A stretch of 64,000 nucleotides of DNA from NCBI GenBank assembly GCA_938008435.1, contig CALLKK010000015.1, positions 1 to 64,000 of the forward strand, in the 5' to 3' direction. This stretch comes from an uncultured Steroidobacter sp. GTDB lineage: Bacteria > Pseudomonadota > Gammaproteobacteria > Steroidobacterales > Steroidobacteraceae. A program made the position numbers and the translations under genes. A model generated the notes under the pieces. It worked only from the letters and a program-made list of their open reading frames with translations. It was not told the DNA's origin and made no database searches. Positions 8,433 through 14,948 of this stretch are shown here, one piece after another (position 1 is the first letter of the stretch; the number at the start of each line of letters is the position of its first letter).

Positions 8433-8870
8433 ATGCGTGAGCTCGCCCGAAGCGCGTTGGTGCCGTACACGCCCGCGCAAATGTTCGATCTCGTTGCCGA
8501 TGTCGAGCGTTACCCGGACTTCGTGCCCTGGGTATCGAAGGCGCGCGTGCTCGAGCAGGGCGAGGACTACGTCGTCGGGCAGCTCGAGATGCATCGCAGC
8601 GGGGCTCGCGAGGCGTTCACGACGCGCAACACGATGCAAAAGCCGCAGCGGATCGAAATGCAGCTCGTCGAGGGTCCGTTCAAGACGCTCGCGGGCGTCT
8701 GGACGTTCGACGACATTGCCGGCCGCGGTTGCAAGGTGAGCTTGCACATGCGCTTCGAGTTCGCCAACCCCATGCTCGGCTTGCTGCTGTCGCGCTCGTT
8801 CGAGAAGAGCTGCAGCGATCTCGTCGATGCGTTCGTCGCGCGGGCGCGGGAAGTGTATGGAGCGAAGTGA
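8433..8870 (+). CDS. ratA: RatA/CoQ10-binding START-domain protein
   Basis: The 145-residue protein is of the polyketide cyclase/START type (COQ10/RatA family). Motifs are RSALVPYTPAQMFDLVADVERYPDFVPWV near the N-terminus, GPFKTLAGVWTF, and C-terminal FEKSCSDLVDAFVARAREVYG. E. coli RatA was described as a toxin blocking 70S assembly, while homologues such as yeast Coq10 bind ubiquinone. For a conserved chromosomal copy beside smpB and rnfH a quinone or ribosome-related role is equally plausible. The ATG at 8433 is preferred over a TTG two codons earlier. The 3' end overlaps rnfH by 14 nt, implying coupling. Confidence 0.88.
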   Translation: MRELARSALVPYTPAQMFDLVADVERYPDFVPWVSKARVLEQGEDYVVGQLEMHRSGAREAFTTRNTMQKPQRIEMQLVEGPFKTLAGVWTFDDIAGRGCKVSLHMRFEFANPMLGLLLSRSFEKSCSDLVDAFVARAREVYGAK

Positions 8871-9156
8871 CGCGATTGCGGTGAGCGCCGTCTACGCGCT
8901 CGCCGATCACCAGGTCATCGTCCGGCTGAACGTGCCGAGCGGGACGACGGTCGCCGAGGTGGTAGAGGCGTCGGGTTTACGCCGTCGCTTCCCGGAGATT
9001 CCCGCCACTCCGAGCTGTGCCATCTACGGCCGCGCGGTGGCCCCCACGGACGTCGTGCGCAGCGGCGATCGTGTAGAGATCTTGCGGCCCTTGTTGATGG
9101 ATCCGAAGGAAAGCCGTCGGCGTGCTGCCGCCGTTGGCCGCGCCCGCAGCCGCTAA
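8857..9156 (+). CDS. rnfH: RnfH-family (UPF0125) ubiquitin-like protein
   Basis: The 99-residue protein has a beta-grasp fold signature: IAVSAVYALADHQVIVRLNVPSGTTVAEVVEASG, AIYGRAVAPTDVVRSGDRVEILRPLLMDPKESRRRRA-like tail. RnfH proteins are of unsolved function, named after linkage to rnf electron-transport genes, and are usually found next to ratA, as here. The ATG at 8857 lies inside the end of ratA. Its stop overlaps the convergent bamE stop by 4 nt, so the two genes share their 3' ends with no room for a terminator between them. Confidence 0.88.
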   Translation: MERSDAIAVSAVYALADHQVIVRLNVPSGTTVAEVVEASGLRRRFPEIPATPSCAIYGRAVAPTDVVRSGDRVEILRPLLMDPKESRRRAAAVGRARSR

Positions 9157-9548
9157 CGAACCGCAGCCGTCTGTTCGGGTTCTTGCTCGACGCTCTCGTC
9201 GGACGCGCCGTCGGACTTGCTGTTTTCCTTGAGACGCTCGACTCGGACCACTCTGTCTTGCTCGTCGAAGTGCACCACGAAGTGCTGGCGGATCGGTTCG
9301 TCGAGCTGCTTCGACTTGAAATAGTAATAGTAGTCCCAGCGCGACTGATGGAACGGGTCGGCCACCATCGGCGTACCCAGCAGCGCGCGCACCTGAACGC
9401 GAGTCATCCCGGGAGTAACCCGGTCGACGTCTTTCGCCTCCAAGAAATTGCCCTGCATGATCGGGATTTGATGGACGCAGCCGCCGAGACCGATGAGGAC
9501 GGCGATGCAAAGCGACAACGGAAGTAGGCGAAGCGGCAAGGACGTCAT
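9153..9548 (-). CDS. bamE: BamE (SmpA/OmlA) outer-membrane assembly lipoprotein
   Basis: The 131-residue lipoprotein has a signal peptide ending LIGLGGC, a lipobox whose Cys would be lipidated. The SmpA/OmlA domain follows: NFLEAKDVDRVTPGMTRVQVRALLGTPMVADPFHQSRWDYYYYF. It is part of the BAM complex that inserts beta-barrel proteins into the outer membrane. The ATG at 9546-9548 was chosen so that the hydrophobic signal begins directly. A Ser/Glu-rich tail follows the domain. It is divergent from fur, as in many gammaproteobacteria, and convergent with rnfH. Confidence 0.95.
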   Translation of the reverse strand: MTSLPLRLLPLSLCIAVLIGLGGCVHQIPIMQGNFLEAKDVDRVTPGMTRVQVRALLGTPMVADPFHQSRWDYYYYFKSKQLDEPIRQHFVVHFDEQDRVVRVERLKENSKSDGASDESVEQEPEQTAAVR

Positions 9549-9688
9549 TTCGAGTCTCTGGTCGTGCAAGCGTGTCGGTCCATCGGGCAGAGGGTGGCCA
9601 ATGTCCGCCCACGTGCGTGATAATGACCGCGCATCATACTCAAAACCCGCCGCGCGAGTAGCCCGGCGGATAGTGGGGTGGCCCGAAA
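9549..9688. promoter_or_regulatory. Divergent bamE-fur promoter region
   Basis: This 140-bp gap must hold both promoters. GATAAT at 9619-9624 is a good -10 for fur, but its -35 is poor. On the other strand TATGAT (complement of about 9632-9637) could be the bamE -10. The stretch beginning GATAATGA resembles the left half of a Fur box, but the right half does not match, so autoregulation is only a possibility. Confidence 0.35.
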
Positions 9689-10141
9689 ATGAAACCGGTC
9701 GAAACTGATGAATTGCGCAAGGCGGGCCTCAAAGTCACTCTGCCGCGCTTGAAGATCCTCGAGATTCTCGGTACCGCGACGCCTCGGCACATGAGCGCCG
9801 AGGATATCTACAAGCACCTGCTCGAATCGCACGAGGACATCGGGCTTGCAACGGTGTACCGGGTTCTCACGCAGTTCGAAGCGGCCGGTCTCGTCAGCCG
9901 ACATCACTTTGAAGGCACGACCGCGGTATTCGAGCTCAATGAGGGGGAGCACCACGACCACATCGTGTGCCTTGACTGCGGCAAGGTCGAGGAGTTCATG
10001 GACGCGGGCATCGAAGAGCGTCAGCGAGCCGTGGCGGCCAAGCTGCAGTTCGAGATCAAGGACCACTCCATGATCTTGTACGGCCACTGCAAGCGGGAGA
10101 ACTGCCCCTCGCGCGAGCAGCAGACTCGCCGCCGTCCGTAA
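9689..10141 (+). CDS. fur: Fur, ferric uptake regulator
   Basis: The 150-residue protein has an N-terminal winged helix (LRKAGLKVTLPRLKILEIL, then ATVYRVLTQFEAAGLVSRHHFEG) and the metal-binding dimerisation domain. The hallmark EHHDHIVCLDCGKVEEF and the tail CKRENC are present. With Fe(II) bound, Fur represses iron-uptake genes. Length and motifs are standard for the Fur subgroup rather than Zur or PerR. It is divergent from bamE and convergent with recN, 26 bp away. Confidence 0.97.
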   Translation: MKPVETDELRKAGLKVTLPRLKILEILGTATPRHMSAEDIYKHLLESHEDIGLATVYRVLTQFEAAGLVSRHHFEGTTAVFELNEGEHHDHIVCLDCGKVEEFMDAGIEERQRAVAAKLQFEIKDHSMILYGHCKRENCPSREQQTRRRP

Positions 10142-10167
10142 TCGCGTAAGCCTAGTATTTTGCGGGT

Positions 10168-11862
10168 TTATTTGCGGGCGGTCCGCTTCTTCGCGCTCGG
10201 CTGTTTCAGCATTTCGGCTGCGTGCTCGCGCGCCTTGGCGGTGATGTTGACGCCGCCGAGCATGCGCGCGATCTCTTCGACGCGCTCGTCGGCAGTCAGC
10301 TTGTGCAGCATCGTGCGCGTCGTCTTGCCGTCGGTCATCTTCGCTACACGGACATGCGCGTGCGCTTGGCTTGCCACCTGCGGCAGGTGCGTGACGCAGA
10401 GTACCTGCGTGCGCTCGCCTAGCGTGCGCAGCTGACGGCCTACGATTTCCGCAACCGCGCCGCCCACACCGGCATCGACTTCGTCGAACACGAGGCAGGG
10501 GAGCGCTCCTTCCTGCACGGCGGCAACCTGAATCGCGAGGCTGATACGCGAAAGCTCGCCGCCCGAGGCAACTTTCGCGAGCGACTTGGGCGGCTGCCCC
10601 GGATTGGCGCTCACGAGAAATTCGATGTCGTCGGCGCCCGAAGAACCGACTGCGTCGTCGGAGAGCGGCCGGACATCGATCTTGAATACGCCGCCCGGCA
10701 TGCCAAGCGTCTGCATCAGACTCGTGATGCGTTCCGACAAGACGGCGGCCGCTTCGCGGCGTGCCGCTGAAAGCGCTGCACAGGCTTCGCGAAAGCGCCG
10801 TTCGGCCTGCGCCAGCTCCATTTCGATGCTCTCGAGCGAGGCTTCAAGGCTGTCCAAGCGCTCGACCTCAGCGGCAAAGTCGTGTCTGAGATCGAGCAGA
10901 GCAGCCGGCTCGACCCGGTGCTTACGGGCGATCGATTCGATCGTAGCGAGACGCTGCTCGACCCATTCCTGGCGGGCCGGGTCGGCGTCGAGGCTGGTCT
11001 CGTAGCGCTCGGCCGTCTCGATTCCTTCGCGCAGTGCGATGAGGCTTTCTTCGATCGCGCGTGCGAATTCGCCGCAGCGCGGATCGAGATCCTGGAGCAT
11101 GCGTGCGACGGTGGCGGCACGAGCCAATGTGTGTTCCGCGCTCAGCTCCTCGGCGTCTCGCAGCAGCTGCAAGATCTCACGTACGCCCTGACCGAGACGC
11201 CCACGCTGCGCCAGCCGCTGACGTTCCGCGGTCAGCTCTTCGATCTCGCCTGTCTTGAGATCGAGCGCGTCGAGCTCTTGAAGGTGATAACGAAGCAGCT
11301 CGAGCCGTGCTTCCCGGTCTGCCGAAGACGCGCGGGCGCGCTCGTGCTCGGCGCGCAGGGTCGTGAGAGTCGTCCAAAGTTCCTTGACCCGTTCGAGTAG
11401 ATCGAGGTGGCGGCCGCTCTGATCGAGCAGAGCGCGCTGGGCGGCACGCCGCACGAGCGACTGGTATTCCATCTGGCCATGCACGTCGACAAGGGTTTCG
11501 CCGAGCTGGCGCAGCGCTTGCAGCGGCATCGCTTGACCGTTGATGTACGCGCGGCTGCGTCCGTCGGCGTTGATCACCCGTCGCAGGAAGCACTCGCCGT
11601 CGTGGTCGATCGATTGCTCGGCGAGCCAGTCGAGCGCGGCGCGATTGCCGTTTACGCTGAAGGTAGCCGTCACCTCGGCACGTTCGGCACCGTGACGGAC
11701 GACTTCAGCGCCCGCGCGGCCGCCGGTCGCCAAGAGCAGGGCGTCGACCAGGATCGATTTGCCCGCGCCGGTCTCGCCGGTGAGCACAGTCAGCCCGCCG
11801 TCGAGCTCGAGCTCGATGGAGTCGATGATGGCAAAGTCGCGAATCTGGATGTGAGTGAGCAC
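10168..11862 (-). CDS. recN: RecN, DNA double-strand break repair SMC-like ATPase
   Basis: The 564-residue protein starts MLTHIQIRDFAIID and has Walker A GETGAGKS at residues 29-36. Two coiled-coil arms follow. The C-terminal ATPase lobe has the signature LAKVASGGELSRISLAIQ and Walker B LVFDEVDAGVGG. RecN holds broken DNA ends together and is an SOS protein in E. coli. Here it follows nadK by only 3 bp, so it is co-transcribed with it. No LexA box was seen directly upstream. The order nadK-recN next to hrcA-grpE-dnaK is common in gammaproteobacteria. Confidence 0.96.
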   Translation of the reverse strand: MLTHIQIRDFAIIDSIELELDGGLTVLTGETGAGKSILVDALLLATGGRAGAEVVRHGAERAEVTATFSVNGNRAALDWLAEQSIDHDGECFLRRVINADGRSRAYINGQAMPLQALRQLGETLVDVHGQMEYQSLVRRAAQRALLDQSGRHLDLLERVKELWTTLTTLRAEHERARASSADREARLELLRYHLQELDALDLKTGEIEELTAERQRLAQRGRLGQGVREILQLLRDAEELSAEHTLARAATVARMLQDLDPRCGEFARAIEESLIALREGIETAERYETSLDADPARQEWVEQRLATIESIARKHRVEPAALLDLRHDFAAEVERLDSLEASLESIEMELAQAERRFREACAALSAARREAAAVLSERITSLMQTLGMPGGVFKIDVRPLSDDAVGSSGADDIEFLVSANPGQPPKSLAKVASGGELSRISLAIQVAAVQEGALPCLVFDEVDAGVGGAVAEIVGRQLRTLGERTQVLCVTHLPQVASQAHAHVRVAKMTDGKTTRTMLHKLTADERVEEIARMLGGVNITAKAREHAAEMLKQPSAKKRTARK

Positions 11863-11865
11863 GGA

Positions 11866-12777
11866 TCAGTCCACGTCGTGCGAGTCTTGGCCGCGGTCGC
11901 CGCGTCCCCAGCGGAGCTTCGAGCGCAAGATGCGGTAGTAATCGTGGTCGCGCGGATGGAGGAGCGTCACGAACGTTTCCGCCGGCGTGACGATGAGGCG
12001 GTCGCCGGGCGCGAGCTCGCCAATGGTGACGCCGTCGCAGGCAACCTGCGCTTGGGTGTCGGGGCGCTCGAGCAATCTGACCTCGATGGTCGAGCTGCTG
12101 CGTACCACGATCGGCCGATCCGACAAAGTGTGAGGGCAAATCGGTGCCAGCACCACGGCGTCGAGCTCCGGGTACAGGATTGGTCCGCCGCACGAGAGGG
12201 CATAGGCAGTCGAGCCGGTGGCCGTCGCCACCACGAGGCCGTCGCCGCCGTGGGTATTGACGTAGCACCCGTCGATCCAAGTCTCGAAGTCGAGCATGCG
12301 GCCCGTCTGCCACTTCATCATGACGACGTCATTGAGCGCCTGGTAACGGCGTTCCTCGCCGCCCGCGCTCAATAGGCGCGCCTGCAACATCGCGCGCCGG
12401 TCGCGCACGTAGTCGCCGCGCAGCACCTCGTCCATGCGTTGCGGCAGATCCTGCGGACCGATGTCGGCAAGAAAGCCGAGGCGCCCGCGGTTTACTCCCA
12501 GGACGGGCACGCCGTGCGGCGCGGCGAGACGAGCAGCGTGCAACATCGTGCCGTCGCCGCCGACAGCGACCAGCAGATTCACGCGCGCGGCGAGGTCGGC
12601 CTCGGGCGCCCGCTTGACCTGCGGCCCGAACTCGAGGATCGAAGCCGCATCGACCCAGACCTCACGACCGCGCAGCGTGAGGTGGCTCGCCAAGGTGCGC
12701 AGCGAGTCCACCACGCGCGTGTCCCGATCGTTGCCGATGAGAGCGATGCGTTCGAATGACGGAGTAAGCGACGGCAT
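11866..12777 (-). CDS. nadK: NAD kinase
   Basis: The 303-residue protein has the NAD kinase signature VAVGGDGTMLHAAR (GGDG nucleotide-binding motif), GVNRGRLGFLADI, the NDVV region, THGGDGLVVATATGSTAYALSCGGPI, and PICPHTLSDRPIVV. It phosphorylates NAD to NADP using ATP. I chose the ATG at 12775-12777 (MPSLTPSFERIALIG), as this begins shortly before the conserved core. An ATG six codons earlier is possible. A 6-bp hairpin (CGGCCG arms, 12829-12845) lies upstream. It is the leading gene of nadK-recN and is divergent from hrcA. Confidence 0.96.
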   Translation of the reverse strand: MPSLTPSFERIALIGNDRDTRVVDSLRTLASHLTLRGREVWVDAASILEFGPQVKRAPEADLAARVNLLVAVGGDGTMLHAARLAAPHGVPVLGVNRGRLGFLADIGPQDLPQRMDEVLRGDYVRDRRAMLQARLLSAGGEERRYQALNDVVMMKWQTGRMLDFETWIDGCYVNTHGGDGLVVATATGSTAYALSCGGPILYPELDAVVLAPICPHTLSDRPIVVRSSSTIEVRLLERPDTQAQVACDGVTIGELAPGDRLIVTPAETFVTLLHPRDHDYYRILRSKLRWGRGDRGQDSHDVD

Positions 12778-12906
12778 GGAATGGGTTTTTAACATGCCGC
12801 GCGACCGGACGGCGAACCTTGCAGGGCACGGCCGGCGAACGGCCGGTGGCGACAAGCAGTCTAAAGACGGGTACCGTGCGCATCCGCGGAAGCGTTCCCC
12901 CGTTGC

Positions 12907-12934
12907 TTGACAGCGACGCATGTCGTGCTAGCTT
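12907..12934 (+). promoter_or_regulatory. Predicted sigma-70 promoter for hrcA
   Basis: TTGACA (12907-12912, perfect) and TAGCTT (12929-12934) are separated by 16 bp. The spacing and distance to hrcA (about 85 bp of leader) are reasonable. A sigma-32 -10 (CCCCAT type) is not present at the matching distance. No CIRCE inverted repeat was seen here. Confidence 0.5.
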
Positions 12935-13025
12935 GCTGACGCAGGCAACAGAGGATGCAAAAACGCTTCTACCACATGGATTTAAGGGTCTGCTTGAGTC
13001 GGTTGGTCGAGTGAGAAGTCACACC

Positions 13026-14096
13026 GTGGTCGCGAACTCTATCGATACGGCTGAAGAATGCTTGAGCGAGCGCGCTCAGCAGCTCCTTAAGCTTCTTGTC
13101 GAGCATTACATCCGCGATGGACAGCCGGTCGGCTCGCGCACGTTGTCGCGCGATCTCGGCATGAAGCTGAGCGCGGCGACGATCCGCAACGTGATGGCCG
13201 ACCTGGAGGAGCTCGGGTTCGTTTCCTCGCCGCATACCTCGGCCGGCCGCGTGCCGACGGACAAGGGCTATCGGTTCTTCGTCGATACCCTGCTCAAGTT
13301 CGAGCCGCTGGACGAGGAAAAGGTCACGGCGATCCAGAATCACCTGAGCGAGCACGCCGACGATCCGAAGGCGCTGGTCGCTGCGGCGTCGCAGCTCCTG
13401 TCGAACGTTACCCGCTTGGCGGGCCTCGTAACGCTGCCGCGTCAGAGCCACGCGTCCTTGAGCCAGATCGAATTCGTGCCGCTGTCGGACAACCGCGTGC
13501 TCGTCGTGCTCGTCGTGAACGGGCGCGAGGTGCAGAACCGCATCTTCCAGCTCGAGCGGTACTACAGCCCGGATGAGCTGCGGCGCGCCGCGAACTACCT
13601 CAACCAGCAGTTCGCGGGGAAGGAGCTGAGCGCCGTGCGCGAGCACCTCGTCAATCAGCTCAAAGAGACCCGCGAGCACCTCAACGAAAGCATGAAGGAG
13701 GCGATTCGCCTCGCTCAGCAGGCGGTGGCGCCCGCGACCGACAACGGCCGCATGGAGTACGTCATTGCGGGCGAGACGAATCTCATGGGCTTTGCCGAGC
13801 TGTCCAACGTCGAGAAGCTGCGCCGATTGTTCGAGGCCTTCACGCAGCAGCGCGACATCCTTCATCTGCTCGACCAGAGCCTCAAAGCGCAAGGCGTGCA
13901 GATCTTCATCGGTCAGGAGTCGGGGTACCAGATTCTCGACGACTGCAGTGTGGTGACCGCCCCCTATACCCTCGACAGCGAGGTCGTCGGGGTGCTCGGC
14001 GTGATCGGCCCGACGCGCATGGCCTACGAGCGCGTCATCCCGATCGTGGATATCACCGCCAAGCTCCTCGGCGCCGCCTTGAATTCCCGCTCGTAG
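13026..14096 (+). CDS. hrcA: HrcA, heat-shock transcription repressor
   Basis: The protein is 356 residues with a GTG start. The N-terminal winged helix reads LSERAQQLLKLLVEHYIRDGQPVGSRTLSRDLGMKLSAATIRNVMADLEELGFVSSPHTSAGRVPTDKGYRFFVD, the HrcA hallmark. The GAF-like domain and C-terminal tail (PTRMAYERVIPIVDITAKLL) complete the family length. The frame is open 200 bp further upstream but has no ATG. I chose GTG 13026 because GAGAAG lies 7 nt before it and the product then begins like other HrcA proteins. GTG 13011 is an alternative. HrcA normally binds CIRCE operators and is stabilised by GroEL. No CIRCE was found in this window. Confidence 0.93.
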   Translation: MVANSIDTAEECLSERAQQLLKLLVEHYIRDGQPVGSRTLSRDLGMKLSAATIRNVMADLEELGFVSSPHTSAGRVPTDKGYRFFVDTLLKFEPLDEEKVTAIQNHLSEHADDPKALVAAASQLLSNVTRLAGLVTLPRQSHASLSQIEFVPLSDNRVLVVLVVNGREVQNRIFQLERYYSPDELRRAANYLNQQFAGKELSAVREHLVNQLKETREHLNESMKEAIRLAQQAVAPATDNGRMEYVIAGETNLMGFAELSNVEKLRRLFEAFTQQRDILHLLDQSLKAQGVQIFIGQESGYQILDDCSVVTAPYTLDSEVVGVLGVIGPTRMAYERVIPIVDITAKLLGAALNSRS

Positions 14097-14118
14097 GCCG
14101 CACGTTCCCCGCAAGACC

Positions 14119-14143
14119 AGCTGGCCGCAGGCCCCGGCCAGCT
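14119..14143 (+). other. Perfect inverted repeat between hrcA and grpE
   Basis: AGCTGGCCG (14119-14127) pairs with CGGCCAGCT (14135-14143) around a 7-nt loop. No T-run follows, so this is not a classical terminator. It could be an mRNA-processing or attenuating hairpin between the repressor and the chaperone genes. Confidence 0.6.
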
Positions 14144-14174
14144 ATTGCCATTTGATAACGGAGTCGCCCCAAAC

Positions 14175-14756
14175 ATGACCATGTCGAACGAGCAGGACGT
14201 AACGGTGGAGCAGCAACAACCGCCGGCCGATGGCGCTGCACCCGAGGCACAACAGCAACAACAAGCGCCGGAGCAGGCCGCCTCGCCGGAGCAGGAGGTG
14301 CAGGCTCTGCGAGCTGCGCTCGAAGCGGCCGAAGCACGGGCGGCGGAGAGCCGCGATCTGTATTTGCGTGCGCTCGCCGAGCTCGACAACGTACGCAAGC
14401 GTGCCGCTCGCGAGATCGAGCAGGCGCACAAGTTCGCATTGGAGCGCTTTGCGAACGAGCTGATCGGGGTGCGCGACGCGCTCGAGCTCGGGCTCGTCAG
14501 CGAGGGCGATGTCGAAGCGCTGCGCGCCGGGACGGAATCGACCCTGAAGCTCCTGACCAAAGCCTTCGAGAAGGTGGGCCTCTTCGAAATCGATCCGCGC
14601 GGCGAGGTTTTCAATCCGGAGCTGCACGAGGCCATGGTCGCCCAGCCCTCGAGCGAGCACGAGCCGAACACCGTGATCCAGGTCATCCAGAAGGGGTATC
14701 AGCTGAACGGGCGCCTGCTGCGGCCCGCTCGCGTCATCGTCGCCAAGGAGGCCTGA
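14175..14756 (+). CDS. grpE: GrpE, nucleotide-exchange factor for DnaK
   Basis: The protein is about 193 residues. A Gln/Pro/Ala-rich N-terminal tail (QQQPPADG, then QQQQQAPEQ) precedes a long coiled coil (QALRAALEAAEARAAESRDLYLRALAELDNVRKRAAREI). The GrpE beta-domain ends VIQVIQKGYQLNGRLLRPARVIVAK. GrpE drives ADP release from DnaK and acts as a thermosensor. The frame can be extended to a TTG at 14145, but ATG 14175 (or ATG 14181) is more likely, with GGAG upstream. It sits between hrcA and dnaK, the standard heat-shock order. Confidence 0.95.
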   Translation: MTMSNEQDVTVEQQQPPADGAAPEAQQQQQAPEQAASPEQEVQALRAALEAAEARAAESRDLYLRALAELDNVRKRAAREIEQAHKFALERFANELIGVRDALELGLVSEGDVEALRAGTESTLKLLTKAFEKVGLFEIDPRGEVFNPELHEAMVAQPSSEHEPNTVIQVIQKGYQLNGRLLRPARVIVAKEA

Positions 14757-14768
14757 GACGGGCCGTCA

Positions 14769-14785
14769 GGTCCGTGACCCGGACC
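14769..14785 (+). terminator. Hairpin after grpE (weak terminator candidate)
   Basis: GGTCCG (14769-14774) pairs with CGGACC (14780-14785) around TGACC, 12 nt after the grpE stop. There is no U-tract, so it may only pause polymerase or protect the upstream mRNA's 3' end. The dnaK promoter lies 70 bp downstream. Confidence 0.35.
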
Positions 14786-14855
14786 GGCTTCAAGGGGAAA
14801 GGGTGGCAGCGTCGTGCCATGCGCTCCAGCTTCCGGCCTTCCTCTCGCTTGCCGT

Positions 14856-14884
14856 CTTGAAAGCCGCAGGGCGATCCGCATAAA
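14856..14884 (+). promoter_or_regulatory. Predicted sigma-32 heat-shock promoter of dnaK
   Basis: CTTGAAA (14856-14862) is a perfect sigma-32 -35. CCGCATAAA (14876-14884) matches the CCCCATnT -10 with one mismatch in the first six bases. The 15-nt gap after CTTGA equals that of the E. coli dnaK P1 promoter. The start codon of dnaK is 65 bp downstream. Confidence 0.75.
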
Positions 14885-14948
14885 GCGGTCAGTTTCGACT
14901 TAAACACAATTTTCACTACATACCGGAAGTTTTCAGGAGTTACCGGCC

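Noticed and set aside
8433..9156. RatA-RnfH as a toxin-antitoxin module
   Set aside because: Although the pair was once labelled RatA/RatB, both are conserved housekeeping-context genes and RnfH shows no antitoxin features, so no toxin-antitoxin system was called.
9619..9637. Fur box upstream of fur
   Set aside because: Only the left half (GATAATGA) matches the 19-bp consensus. The right half is unrelated, so it was not called as an operator.
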